From positions 1 to 64,000 of the forward strand of contig NZ_CP040300.1 of the NCBI RefSeq assembly GCF_013393945.1: DNA of 64,000 nucleotides. Reading direction: 5' to 3'. The notes under the pieces were generated by a model that did not search any database, had not been told where the DNA came from, and worked only from the letters and a program-made list of their open reading frames with translations. Positions 27,931 to 37,097 of this stretch are shown in pieces (position 1 is the first letter of the stretch; each line of letters opens with the position of its first letter). This stretch comes from Nostoc sp. TCL26-01 (GTDB lineage Bacteria > Cyanobacteriota > Cyanobacteriia > Cyanobacteriales > Nostocaceae). The position numbers and the translations under genes were made by a program.

Positions 27931-28979
27931 CTGAATACCCTCCCTGAGATTAACCTCCCACTGCTAGAGAAACATGAGAAGGCTGTCATCCCTCCACCTG
28001 CACCCATTGCTAACGCTAGTATTGGAGACAGAATTGCTTGTACTAGCTGTAAGAATAAGGGATTGTTGTTACTAGCATTGACTATTGCACTAGCCGCCAT
28101 TCCACAAATGATGGAGTAGGACATGAGTACTAAAGTCAGTGCTAACCATCCTGCAACCCAAGCATAGATGGGTTTCGCTCCAAAGGGAAAAAGTGAAATC
28201 ACTAAAAAGATAGGTGCAATGTAGGCATTTAATAAGAATGCTATTTGCACGACATATTGAAATCCTGCTTGCAGTCCACTGAATATAATCCATGACAGGG
28301 CTTGCACCATTGAATTAATAGTTTGCCCAGCTATATCTAATGGATTCCAGCTATTTGAATAAGAGGATAAACCGTGCTTTTCTTTATACTTTTGAGCGTT
28401 ATTTTTAGCTTGATTTATTTTTTCATCTCTACATATTTCTCTAGGATTGATTTTTTGTCCTTGGTCATCTACACCACTCTCAGGTTCTTTTTCACATTCT
28501 TGTAATTGTGCTTGCACTGAAAGAGCAAAAGCTTGATCCATATTGGCAGTACGAATAGCATCTCTCAAAGTGATGCCATTTCGCGTAATACTTAATACTT
28601 TGTCATTCAAATTGACTGCTACATTACGAAACATTAGCGATGTGGTAGCAAGTAACTGTCCATTATTAACTGTCAACATTAAACAGACTAATAATGGATA
28701 GACCATCTCATTCAAAATTTCATGACTAAATCCTTCCTGAGTTAACCTAGAATACCAACTAATAGACCAGAAGGAAACAAAAACTACTCCACATAAAGCA
28801 GAAACAGCAACTACTGCTTTAAAAACTTCACTGTTCCCATTAGCTAAATCTTGCCAGTCTTGGTTAAATGAAGATACAACCATGCGTGAGCCGTTAATCG
28901 CACCATCTACTATATCTTCCGCGTTTGTATCTCCAGTAACTGCTAGTAAATACCAGAAGTTAGTTAAATTATTTAGCAT
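27927..28979 (-). CDS. VirB6/TrbL-like polytopic channel protein
   Basis: About 350 residues from the ATG at 28979 (MLNNLTNFWYLLAV), which overlaps the preceding gene by 11 nt; the frame stays open to 29018. At least six hydrophobic helices are visible (e.g. VFKAVVAVSALCGVVFVSFW, AYIAPIFLVISLFPFG, LALTLVLMSYSIICGMAASA), with a charged, Cys-containing loop between them (QLQECEKEPESGVDDQG). VirB6/TrbL proteins form part of the inner-membrane channel. The C-terminus is Gly/Ser-rich (MGAGGGMTAFSCF). Confidence 0.75.
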   Translation of the reverse strand: MLNNLTNFWYLLAVTGDTNAEDIVDGAINGSRMVVSSFNQDWQDLANGNSEVFKAVVAVSALCGVVFVSFWSISWYSRLTQEGFSHEILNEMVYPLLVCLMLTVNNGQLLATTSLMFRNVAVNLNDKVLSITRNGITLRDAIRTANMDQAFALSVQAQLQECEKEPESGVDDQGQKINPREICRDEKINQAKNNAQKYKEKHGLSSYSNSWNPLDIAGQTINSMVQALSWIIFSGLQAGFQYVVQIAFLLNAYIAPIFLVISLFPFGAKPIYAWVAGWLALTLVLMSYSIICGMAASAIVNASNNNPLFLQLVQAILSPILALAMGAGGGMTAFSCFSSSGRLISGRVFR

Positions 28980-29745
28980 TGCTTTGTTCCCAAAAAGCAT
29001 CAGCGAAAGCAGCCGCACCTATAATTTGTTTAGCACTGGAATTGTTATTAGCTTGCTCTTTTCTTGCTTGTTCATCCAACCTACTGGAAATATCACTCAA
29101 ATTGATATTGGCTGCTGATAAAGCTCTAGTTTGTTTTTGTGATTCACTATGAATTGATTTAGTAATAACTGTTGTTTGTAAATTCTGTACTGCCATCTTT
29201 TTCAAGATGTCTTGAGTGATGACATCATTTTGGACTTCATCAGCAGTATTAGATGAAGTTTCTACAGCATAATTAGAGATTTCTGCTTCTTGAGCTTGAG
29301 TTTTTTGTCCTTCTCTGCCTAAAACAGATCCAGATAACCCATAAGTATAAGCTTGATGCCATTGTCTCTGAGCATTTTCACCTTGGGTTTGAGAATCAGT
29401 CTCTACTAAATCAGTATCTTGTTGTTGAATAATTACCTTGATATTTTTACCTGCTTTTAAGGGGTCAGGTATACCCATAACTCCATTTGTAGAAGTGATG
29501 GCTATATCTAGGTTTTTATCTTCATCTTCATCTTTGTTCGAGTCTTTTGATTCCTGGCTAAATTCTTCGCTATACACCTTAATGTATGACTGCAAGCTTG
29601 TCAGGACTTGCTGAAATTGTTCTAGAAATGAAGATTTGGCTGTGGCTGGTAAAGCTGAACAAAAAATGAATAGAATTACTAAACTACTAAAAACTGCTAA
29701 ACGGCGGTAGATAGGGGCTAATGTCAATTGGCTGAGTAATTTCAT
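28969..29745 (-). CDS. Exported helical protein in the T4SS operon, VirB5/TrbJ-like position
   Basis: 258 residues: signal peptide (about 1-36, ending ALPATA), an acidic patch KDEDEDK, then mostly helical and Gln/Asn-rich, ending ASRLDEQ-type helices. VirB5/TrbJ proteins are minor pilus components with signal peptides and helical bodies encoded near VirB6; that comparison is by position and build only. It overlaps the upstream gene by 59 nt and the downstream one by 11 nt, so the operon is very tight here. Confidence 0.65.
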   Translation of the reverse strand: MKLLSQLTLAPIYRRLAVFSSLVILFIFCSALPATAKSSFLEQFQQVLTSLQSYIKVYSEEFSQESKDSNKDEDEDKNLDIAITSTNGVMGIPDPLKAGKNIKVIIQQQDTDLVETDSQTQGENAQRQWHQAYTYGLSGSVLGREGQKTQAQEAEISNYAVETSSNTADEVQNDVITQDILKKMAVQNLQTTVITKSIHSESQKQTRALSAANINLSDISSRLDEQARKEQANNNSSAKQIIGAAAFADAFWEQSNAK

Positions 29746-30244
29746 ATAGATTCTCCAAGGAGACTGTAAAAGCTTTGGGAGCGCAAGCAGATATTACTTC
29801 TGCTTTATTTCCTAATATTTTCTTACCAGTTACTATTAATGGTTCTGGTGGATATTTATCTGGTTGCCTAGATAATCTTTCAAATAAATTACCTTCATAT
29901 CTAGGATTATTAGGGATTAAAGGTACTGGTTTGTCATACATTAGTATGTATTTCTGTTCTGGTTTAAAATCAGTATTTATTCCGGGTTTATTTAATTGAA
30001 TTTGAAGTTTATCTTGAGTTTTACTTGCATAATATGCCGCTTTAAGAAATCGGTCGCTTTGTACATATCGGTTAGCAGAGTCTAAACGTTGTTGACAAGC
30101 TTGCTGTTTCTCAAGAATATACTTCTCATGCTGTTGCTGATGCCACTTCCACAGTTCAAATGATGCCCATGATGATAAAACTCCTAAAATAGCCAACAAG
30201 ACTTTATATTGTGCAAATCCCGTAGCAATTTCTAACTTTTTCAT
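29687..30244 (-). CDS. Membrane-anchored small protein in the T4SS operon
   Basis: 185 residues with an N-terminal membrane helix (about 14-32, KVLLAILGVLSSWASFELW) and a periplasmic domain with two cysteines (QQACQQ and ISACAPK). Its ATG overlaps the stop of the VirB4-like gene by 4 nt, and its 3' end overlaps the next gene by 59 nt. No family recognised; an accessory envelope protein of the secretion apparatus is inferred. Confidence 0.65.
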   Translation of the reverse strand: MKKLEIATGFAQYKVLLAILGVLSSWASFELWKWHQQQHEKYILEKQQACQQRLDSANRYVQSDRFLKAAYYASKTQDKLQIQLNKPGINTDFKPEQKYILMYDKPVPLIPNNPRYEGNLFERLSRQPDKYPPEPLIVTGKKILGNKAEVISACAPKAFTVSLENLYEITQPIDISPYLPPFSSF

Positions 30245-33200
30245 AAAGGCTTACCCTGCTTAATGCAACCAACATAGTATTTGGCAAATTCAGACACCCA
30301 CTGAAATTTATCTGAGTACATTGCTTTAAATCTGTCGCGTGCTGCTTGCTCTTCTCTGCTATTAGCAACTAACGCCAACATTGGGTAGGAAGGATAGTAA
30401 CGGCAGCGTATATATTTGTTGTTGTAATCCAATAGCCACAGCGTATATAGTTGTTTGATATTGGGACGAAAACTTTCATTTTTATCAATAATTGGCTTGG
30501 GTATGCCTAGATGCTCTGAAAAACTTTTTGCCGCCCCTGGTACTATCCGCCCTATTAACCGACAGGGCATATTTTGTAAGATTTGTTCACCCGCTTCTGA
30601 GTTGGCAATTGACAAAATATCTTGACCTGCAAGTATAACCCGACAGCCGGATTTTCGAGCAGTCGCGCATTTACGACCTACTAAGCGGGATAAAGCAGCA
30701 AACCGTAACAATACACTGGATTCATCCATGAAGAAAACGCTATTGGGTGCTGATAGGGATTGTCTGGAGGCTGCTATATATGCAGACATTCCGAAAACTT
30801 CAGCGTCTTTACTTGATTGCAGGTTGGTAAGAGCAAAGGTAATCAGCTTGGCATCAGTATCAAAGGTGGAGGGACGGCAGATGGCATTGCCAATACTGCT
30901 GTTTCTCCAATACTGAAAGCGTAGGCGGATATAGTTCAATGCCCTATCTACGTTTTCATCTTCATACCCCAAGTTTATGTGGTCTGTTGAGAAAAAATGC
31001 TCCATGTCTGCAAGGGTTGGGGTGTTCTCCCAAGCCGCAGAACCATTACCTCCTTTTTTGGCAAGAGCAAAGCGTCGTTGAATGTCGGGGTCATCGTAAA
31101 AGGCTTTTGTCCCCAGTGGGATGAGGGATTCGATTGTCTGGGACAAGAAACCATCAAAGGATTGCGAACCCAAGACTAACTGAAGCACAATCAAGTTGAC
31201 ATCGTTTCTGTGAGCTTTAGCTCGTTCTTCTCTTTGTTCTTCTGGGATTTTTGATAAGTCTAATGGCTGCACCAAATTATTGGATTCTTTGGAAATATCA
31301 AAGTAAAAACCGTTGTGGTAGGGTGTGTAGTCTCCAAATGTCCCTGTGCCGTCATCGTTGGGTAGGTCTATCATTAAAATGCTCATGTCTTGAGCTTGGC
31401 ACTCGGCGATGATGGAAGCTACTAAAACTGATTTACCTGAGCCGGTTGTACCGAGAACTAAAATATTTTTGGTTTTTGATAGGTCAATTTTGACGGGTGA
31501 ATCACTCTCATCTGCGATTAACTCAAACCCTTGATAATCTGCGGGACTATTCTGCACTATATTAGTTAATCCTAATACTTCACTGGCAAAGAAGGTCTGC
31601 CGTCGATTATATGGGCGCATGAGAATCGGTTCTTGTCTGATGAGCAATGTTTGCAGCCAGATTAACCAAGCATATTCATATTCATGGGTGAGTTCTGTGG
31701 GTTGGTTGATATAGCCGGAAATTAGTCTACAGGCATCGTCTACTTGTTCTGCTGTATCTCTGTAAACTAGGACTACCAAGCTTAAATTTAGTGGTACATC
31801 TCCTGTATATAGTTGCCGTTGTGCTTCTACTGAGCGTTCTACGTTGATTTGGGCAGATACATCTATTGATTTTTTCTGCTGTACATTTAAATCTAATGCC
31901 CTGGAACGTTTGGTAATCATCTGCTGGGCTGCACGGGTTATCCCTCTGTCAGCCGGGGAGAATTCTGTGATGATTTCTACGTCAAAAATGTTGTTGCGTG
32001 AGAATAAGTCCCACAGGAAACGAATTTGATGTTTAGTGGAGGCAAAGATTTCTGGTTTCCGGGTTAGTACCATTACTCCGACAAACTTCTTATCTTCACC
32101 GTTTGGTAAGCATATCCATCGCTTATCGGCGAAAGGCACACCATTATTGAGGATGATTGAGGTGAGATGCGGTTGATTGATGATTTCTAGTGGTTTATCG
32201 AAGGCGGCTTTTTCGTCAATTTCTTCTTTCAACTCTTGCTCATCAAATACCAATGTATGCGGGATGATTACTTCCTTTGCTCCGATGTTTTTACAAAGTT
32301 CTCTCCATAAATCTTTGTCGGTTTTGGGTTGGGGATTTAACCCCATTTCTGAGAGAATCTGCTGGTATCTCAATGAGGCTTCTAGGGCTTTTGTTAATAT
32401 CTGCGTGAATCGCTTTTTGGTGATTTGACTGACTCCTGAATCTGTAAATCTTCTTTGGAGGAAGTTGGTCAGTTTTGCTAAGAACTTATCTACTGGGTCT
32501 GAAGTATCTAGTGATTCTGAGGTGACTGTAAATGACCAATAAATATTTAATTTGATATCTTTACGGGCTTTCTCTTTTGTGAGTTTTTGAGTTCTTGCCA
32601 GCCTTCCCCAGTCTAAAAACTCACTTTCTAGAGAAGTTGGGTTATTCAACCGTTGCATTAAATAATCTGTATTATCGCTATCATCACAGAATGAACTCCA
32701 GCGACAAGTGATTTTTTCGCCTTGGGGAATTTCTTTACAGCCGTTTTCAAATGCTTGAGCTACTGCTTCTATTTCTTGTTCTGAATTGAATAAAGGATGA
32801 ATACCTGTGCAAGTAAAGCCGAAGATTAGTTGTAAGGTGTTACTACTTTCTGTGAGATTTTTTTTACTTAGTAGGTAAGCTCCGACAATATAAGCATCTT
32901 TTTTGAGTCTGACTATGGTTGTTAAATCTAGCCAATCTTCAAAGGGATTAAGTGTTTTAGGTTTGGATGAACGAGTGAGTTTGACTTTTCTAGTACCGAC
33001 TTTTTTCTTATGTTGTGGTGAGGTGTATTTAGCATATCCTCTTGTCCATCTGGGGAGGATGGGATAAACCTTTGACCAGTATAGGTAAGGTTTATCTCCT
33101 GATAGGAATGCGACTGATAGACTAGCCCAAAATGCCAAGCCTAATCCCCAGAATATATCTAGTCCAAGAATTAAGCAGAGTAGTCCGAAAACTACGCAAA

Positions 33201-33297
33201 ATACCCCAGCAAAAATTACGAACTGTCTGCCTGTGAATGGGCCGAATTTTGGACTTTCACCTAAGCTCTGATTTACTGTGATTATTTCTGGTTTCAT
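30241..33297 (-). CDS. virB4: VirB4/TraC-type T4SS ATPase with an N-terminal VirB3/PrgI-like membrane segment
   Basis: 1018 residues. The first ~100 carry two adjacent membrane helices (FVIFAGVFCVVFGLLCLILG and IFWGLGLAFWASLSVAF), as in VirB3- or PrgI-type proteins that are often fused to VirB4. Walker A is GTTGSGKS near residue 618, with the downstream ILMIDLPNDDGTGTFGDY. Walker B is NSVFFMDESSVLL near 857, and an AGQDI sensor-like motif follows. VirB4 powers pilus assembly and substrate transfer. It is the first large gene of the operon, about 620 bp after the pilin-like gene. Confidence 0.92.
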   Translation of the reverse strand: MKPEIITVNQSLGESPKFGPFTGRQFVIFAGVFCVVFGLLCLILGLDIFWGLGLAFWASLSVAFLSGDKPYLYWSKVYPILPRWTRGYAKYTSPQHKKKVGTRKVKLTRSSKPKTLNPFEDWLDLTTIVRLKKDAYIVGAYLLSKKNLTESSNTLQLIFGFTCTGIHPLFNSEQEIEAVAQAFENGCKEIPQGEKITCRWSSFCDDSDNTDYLMQRLNNPTSLESEFLDWGRLARTQKLTKEKARKDIKLNIYWSFTVTSESLDTSDPVDKFLAKLTNFLQRRFTDSGVSQITKKRFTQILTKALEASLRYQQILSEMGLNPQPKTDKDLWRELCKNIGAKEVIIPHTLVFDEQELKEEIDEKAAFDKPLEIINQPHLTSIILNNGVPFADKRWICLPNGEDKKFVGVMVLTRKPEIFASTKHQIRFLWDLFSRNNIFDVEIITEFSPADRGITRAAQQMITKRSRALDLNVQQKKSIDVSAQINVERSVEAQRQLYTGDVPLNLSLVVLVYRDTAEQVDDACRLISGYINQPTELTHEYEYAWLIWLQTLLIRQEPILMRPYNRRQTFFASEVLGLTNIVQNSPADYQGFELIADESDSPVKIDLSKTKNILVLGTTGSGKSVLVASIIAECQAQDMSILMIDLPNDDGTGTFGDYTPYHNGFYFDISKESNNLVQPLDLSKIPEEQREERAKAHRNDVNLIVLQLVLGSQSFDGFLSQTIESLIPLGTKAFYDDPDIQRRFALAKKGGNGSAAWENTPTLADMEHFFSTDHINLGYEDENVDRALNYIRLRFQYWRNSSIGNAICRPSTFDTDAKLITFALTNLQSSKDAEVFGMSAYIAASRQSLSAPNSVFFMDESSVLLRFAALSRLVGRKCATARKSGCRVILAGQDILSIANSEAGEQILQNMPCRLIGRIVPGAAKSFSEHLGIPKPIIDKNESFRPNIKQLYTLWLLDYNNKYIRCRYYPSYPMLALVANSREEQAARDRFKAMYSDKFQWVSEFAKYYVGCIKQGKPL

Positions 33298-33915
33298 GAG
33301 CTTTTAGAAATTAGTAAAATTAGGGGTCAGGAGTCATACTGTTTCACTTTCAGGTTGATACATTTAGGCAAGCGGGGGAGCAGAGGATCAGAGGAGAAAT
33401 TGTTTGTATCATTCATTTAGTGAAATGGCATGAGAAAGAGGAATAGATGAAAGGTTTTTTACTTGTAGCAATCATCGTCAAATGCCTTTCAGGAGTCAGC
33501 ATTGATGATGTATCTTTTTTCTCTGTGAGATTATCAATGGCTGGAATAGCTCTTCCCTAAAGGTTTGGCAGTTCTTACAAATTCATCAATAGCGTTATTA
33601 CAAAGTAGGAATTATGCCAACAATTCGGACTTTCTTGTAGAAGTTGTTGTAGGCTAATTCTCCAATAGACTGCCTCACCAAATCAAAGATTTAATGCTCT
33701 TTAGTTTAACAGTGATTTAAGAGCGAAATGCCAAAGAATATCCTCACTAATTGATTCTGATTTCTGTAATTTGCTTAACGTAGGTTATCTAAACAGAAGT
33801 CAGAATGAGCGCATGAATACTGTACGACTAGTGAATGTAGTTTACTTCCCATAGAGTATCCTTCATTGATTGATTCTGACTCCTGACTTCTGACTTCTGA
33901 ATCCTTCCAGAGAAA
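33298..33915. other. Gene-free stretch between the pilin-like gene and the VirB4 gene
   Basis: No gene seen. It holds cyanobacterial short repeats ('gattctgactcctgactt', 33868 onward, and 'gggagcagaggatcagagg' near 33377) and two loosely similar blocks reading 'agtatccttcattgattgat' (33857) and 'aatatcctcactaattgatt' (33737). A separate promoter for the VirB4 operon may lie here; none could be fixed. Confidence 0.55.
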
Positions 33916-34404
33916 TTAGGTACAAGCTGCGTTATTGCCAAAAAGCAGTGATTGGAATACTACAATCAATATAACGGATATGAATGTAAAAATCGGCTGC
34001 TGAATGACATTACTCACTTCTTCACCGCGCCCATACGCTGCTACTCCTTGATAAACAGAGAAGCAGAAGTAACCAAATAAAACTATTGTCAAGGCGGTAA
34101 ATAAAATCATTGGCAGACTAGTTAGGACTGCATTACTAATCGCTCCACCTGCTGACGCATTAGTAATTATACATTCCATTGCTTTTTGTGCATTAGAAAA
34201 TATGGAATCTGCTCTCGCTGCTCTAGTTTGTAAACCAATTAAAAGCGTTGTGGTGACTGAAACAAGCTGCCAGCGTGCCTTGAAAAATATTTCAAATATG
34301 CTTTTTGCAGCTTGATTTTTTATCGGTTTAATATCAGTTCGTTCATCTGCTGATCTAAATGCTTTAAGCCGAGTCAAAGTCTTAGGGAAGTGTTTCATTT
34401 TCAT
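33916..34404 (-). CDS. Pilin-like (VirB2/TrbC-type) membrane protein
   Basis: 162 residues from the ATG at 34404 (MKMKHFPKTLTRLKAFRS); the frame extends 16 codons further up. A long leader ends with a hydrophobic stretch and an AxA-type site (LLIGLQTRAARADS). The mature ~80 residues have two membrane helices (AVLTSLPMILFTALTIVLFG and PIFTFISVILIVVFQSLLF) with a short charged loop (GRGEEVSN). That is the build of VirB2/TrbC pilins. It precedes the VirB4 gene on the same strand. Confidence 0.65.
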   Translation of the reverse strand: MKMKHFPKTLTRLKAFRSADERTDIKPIKNQAAKSIFEIFFKARWQLVSVTTTLLIGLQTRAARADSIFSNAQKAMECIITNASAGGAISNAVLTSLPMILFTALTIVLFGYFCFSVYQGVAAYGRGEEVSNVIQQPIFTFISVILIVVFQSLLFGNNAACT

Positions 34405-35103
34405 AATAACACCCAGGGAATTTCTTAAATGTCCTTTGCCCAGGAAACACACTTTGATTACGAGGATTCAAGAAGAATTCAGGAGTCAGAATCAATTAGT
34501 AGTAGTAGGGGATATCCGGCGGATTTACGTTGCGTTACATAGTAAAGCAAGCTACAGACTCACAACTAATTTTTCGGTGGTAGCCGTTCCCGTTCGCGTA
34601 GCGTCTTTGCCAGGAGAAGAGTAGACAACTAAATCTTCTCTAGGAGATGCTATGTGAACAATTTAGTGGGGTTCTTAAACCTATTTATTCATCCACTAGT
34701 CGGATTCCAATTCAATTCTAAATTCTGAATTCTGTCTCCTGAATTCTGTCTTAATAAATCTAATTTACTGCTAAATCCAATTTTTTTGCAAAGGAACAAT
34801 AAAAAAACTTTAGTGCAATCGACTAGAGCTAAACCATTTTTGTAAATTTAATTCAAATTTCTCTATATTTTTTTACTATTTAAACTGCTTTTAGCAAGTT
34901 TTTACTACTGTGAATAGTTGACAAAATGTTTAACTTATGAAAATTACCCTATTTTTATTTTTATCTGCTCACGAATAAATATTATTGTAACTTTCTTTCT
35001 CTATTTTTATTAGTCCTCATTTAATGAGGATAAATATTGTTTTTTGAGGGTTTAATATCTATTTTTGGCATCAAAATAACTGCTTTTGATGTCTTCATGC
35101 CCA

Positions 35104-35137
35104 TTTTTGGGACATAATTATCTTTTTTGGGACATAA
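35104..35137. promoter_or_regulatory. Twin direct repeat TTTTTGGGACATAA, possible operator
   Basis: Two exact 14-bp copies start at 35104 and 35124, 20 bp apart (about two helical turns), in an AT-rich region upstream of the conjugation genes. The spacing suggests binding of a protein on one DNA face. The regulator is unknown. Confidence 0.35.
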
Positions 35138-35298
35138 ATGCGAGAAAACCTGGAATTAGTTACAATGGCGTACCTATGGTTGCGTTGTTATAACTGTCCA
35201 AACGCTTTTAGGCTCCCACTTTTATAGAATGGGGCAAATTCTCATTCTTAATAAAAAATTAAGAATGACTCATGGATACAAAAATTTAGATGTATGTA

Positions 35299-35401
35299 AT
35301 ACCAATTCAATTAATGATTGCAACACATCCTTGGATAGAGACGCGATGAATCGCGTTTATACAGATGGTTTATTTGTCGCATTCTTTTTTTAAATTGGTA
35401 T
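35299..35401. repeat. 103-bp miniature inverted-repeat element
   Basis: ATACCAATT at the left and AATTGGTAT at the right, with an internal hairpin (ACGCGATGAATCGCGT). This pattern is common as a miniature repeat in cyanobacterial genomes. No gene inside. Confidence 0.6.
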
Positions 35402-35779
35402 AAGCTTCAAGTCTGTCGGTGCGCTCATTGTTTGAGCAGAAAAATAATTTATTTGTACTACTTTTTCGCAAGCTATTAAGAAAATTCGCAATTAACTCCA
35501 TAAAAAAGACCAACTCACAAATTTCCCAAAAAATCAGTCAGACTCTCCAAAGTTTACAAAGTCTGAATGCCGCATCCTATCGTTGAGAAAATATTTTTCT
35601 CTCGAAAAAGTCTCTAAACCAAAAGTCAAGTGTGTGCTTGCTTGATTGGAGGAACTAAATTCTTGCCTCAGACATCCAACTACAAGGCTGATAAGCGTCT
35701 TAGCCTGTTAATACTTTTTGTATTATTATTTAGCGTTGGGCAATCCCAGTTTTTTGTTCTGATGGTACTAATACCCCAC

Positions 35780-36010
35780 TCATGCTGCCATCTCGCCATT
35801 GAGCTGTTGCAACCACAGTTTGATACGCTCCCTTTGGACAGGACTTACCTTAATACTGGCACTTCGCAGTGCTTGACGTGGGAAGATTGCCCGCAGGTCA
35901 GCTAACATCTGGGGGTTGTGGCAATACTCCAGACAGTCAACTATGTAATCAATTGACTCATTAGCTAGCCATTCTGGAGTGGCATCAAGTTGGCAGATCC
36001 CTTCATCCAT
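35780..36010 (-). CDS. Small hypothetical protein
   Basis: 76 residues (MDEGICQLDATPEWLANESI...). Composition and a helix-rich pattern (RERIKLWLQQLNGEM) look like a real small gene, and it has the feel of a conserved cyanobacterial accessory protein, but I cannot name a family. It stands alone, minus strand, upstream of the conjugation cluster and downstream of a VapBC-like pair. Confidence 0.5.
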   Translation of the reverse strand: MDEGICQLDATPEWLANESIDYIVDCLEYCHNPQMLADLRAIFPRQALRSASIKVSPVQRERIKLWLQQLNGEMAA

Positions 36011-36226
36011 AGGTTTTGTACTGTTGGCTGATGTTGCCTGACACTATCCTGATTTATGAAATTACCTCTAGTCGCATCATTTCATTACCGGGAATAGGAC
36101 AAGACCATTTTCTCAAACTGGGTTCGACATTTTCAATTAAGATGACATCGGAGCGATCGCGCTCTTCTGTTGGGCGAGAAAGTTAATTAAGACACTTGAC
36201 CTGTCTACCATCTCAGGGGAATACCC

Positions 36227-36616
36227 CTACTTAAGAGTTTGCACATCAACATAGTTAAGAATTTTCGCATCCGCAGTTAACAAAGGACAATCATAAAATC
36301 TGGCTGTAGCTACAATAAGTTGGTCAAACGGGTCGCTATGGAAGCCGCTTAATTGAGTTGAATCAATTACTATTGGCAGGGACAAATTTAATAGTTGTAC
36401 ACCAGGGTAAGCTAAAGCTGCTTCTAGCCATTCATCAATAGCCAAAGGTAAAATTAGTCTCTTTTTTTCGACCAATTTAGCTACTTCCCAGCATGAAAGA
36501 ATGCTGATTCCTAAACTGTCAGACTCGTAATCTTGTAACCATTGTCGCTGTTGTTTAGTCAGTCGTGAATCGTTTTGAACCCACCAAACCCAAATATGAG
36601 TGTCAAGTACAATCAT
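36227..36616 (-). CDS. PIN-domain toxin, VapC-like
   Basis: 129 residues. PIN residues: D5 in MIVLDTHIWVWWV, E in SCWEVAKLVEK, D in HSDPFDQLIVATA and D in LLTADAKIL. The DTHxWxWW start and SDPFDRLIVATA-type motif are typical of a well-known VapC branch. Its ATG overlaps the antitoxin stop by 4 nt. Expected to act as an RNase in an addiction module of the plasmid. Confidence 0.9.
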   Translation of the reverse strand: MIVLDTHIWVWWVQNDSRLTKQQRQWLQDYESDSLGISILSCWEVAKLVEKKRLILPLAIDEWLEAALAYPGVQLLNLSLPIVIDSTQLSGFHSDPFDQLIVATARFYDCPLLTADAKILNYVDVQTLK

Positions 36617-36855
36617 TGCAGAACTTCCCAGTCTTCTAAAGCGACCGGTTCTGTGGGGTCGTCATAACGGTATGGTTGTGTGTTGTGCAAAGGATAAGGA
36701 TTTGTACCTGATTGGGGTAACTGTTGGGCTTGTTGCTGTGGAGTTTTAGTTTCCAGAATAATCACTTCCACAGCATCCCCAGCATGAAAGGGCAAACCCT
36801 GTAGCATCAGAGTTCCATCTTCAGTTAAAACGACTTCTATCTTGTGAGCATTCAT
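36613..36855 (-). CDS. Antitoxin partner of the VapC-like protein
   Basis: 80 residues. The N-terminal half (KIEVVLTEDGTLMLQGLPFH, then AGDAVEVIILE) has the short beta pattern of AbrB-like antitoxins; the C-terminal half is Pro/Gln-rich and acidic (DDPTEPVALEDWEVLQ) and probably wraps the toxin. It directly precedes and overlaps the toxin gene. Confidence 0.82.
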   Translation of the reverse strand: MNAHKIEVVLTEDGTLMLQGLPFHAGDAVEVIILETKTPQQQAQQLPQSGTNPYPLHNTQPYRYDDPTEPVALEDWEVLQ

Positions 36856-37097
36856 ATTTCAACACAGTAAGCAGGGTTTTCAGTCTTCGTTACAGTTGTA
36901 ATTATGTAAATAAAGACAAGTGTAATAATGTAATAAATTACATTAGGTTTTTAGCTCCTCCTCAACTAAAGCAATCATATATCTTTAACAGCATGGGTTA
37001 AGCCACACTAACCTATCTTAGTTTTCCCCACTTATTTGCGGGGTTTTTGTTGAGCTTTTGCCGCTAAATCATCATTTTTAATCAAAAACCTGCATAA

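Larger units (their letters stand above)
34405..35779. other. Long gene-free stretch upstream of the conjugation genes
   Basis: No convincing gene over about 1.37 kb. From left: a dispersed repeat ('cgttcgcgtagcgtctttgc', about 34591), short 'gaattctgtctcctgaattc' repeats (34725-34750), a very AT-rich block (34780-35090) likely to contain the promoter of the minus-strand pilin gene, the twin TTTTTGGGACATAA sites and a 103-bp inverted-repeat element (both listed separately), and unstructured sequence to 35779. Confidence 0.6.

Noticed and set aside
37026..37047. CCCC...GGGG hairpin followed by T-run
   Set aside because: The T-run is on the plus strand, but the flanking genes are on the minus strand and no plus-strand gene precedes it.
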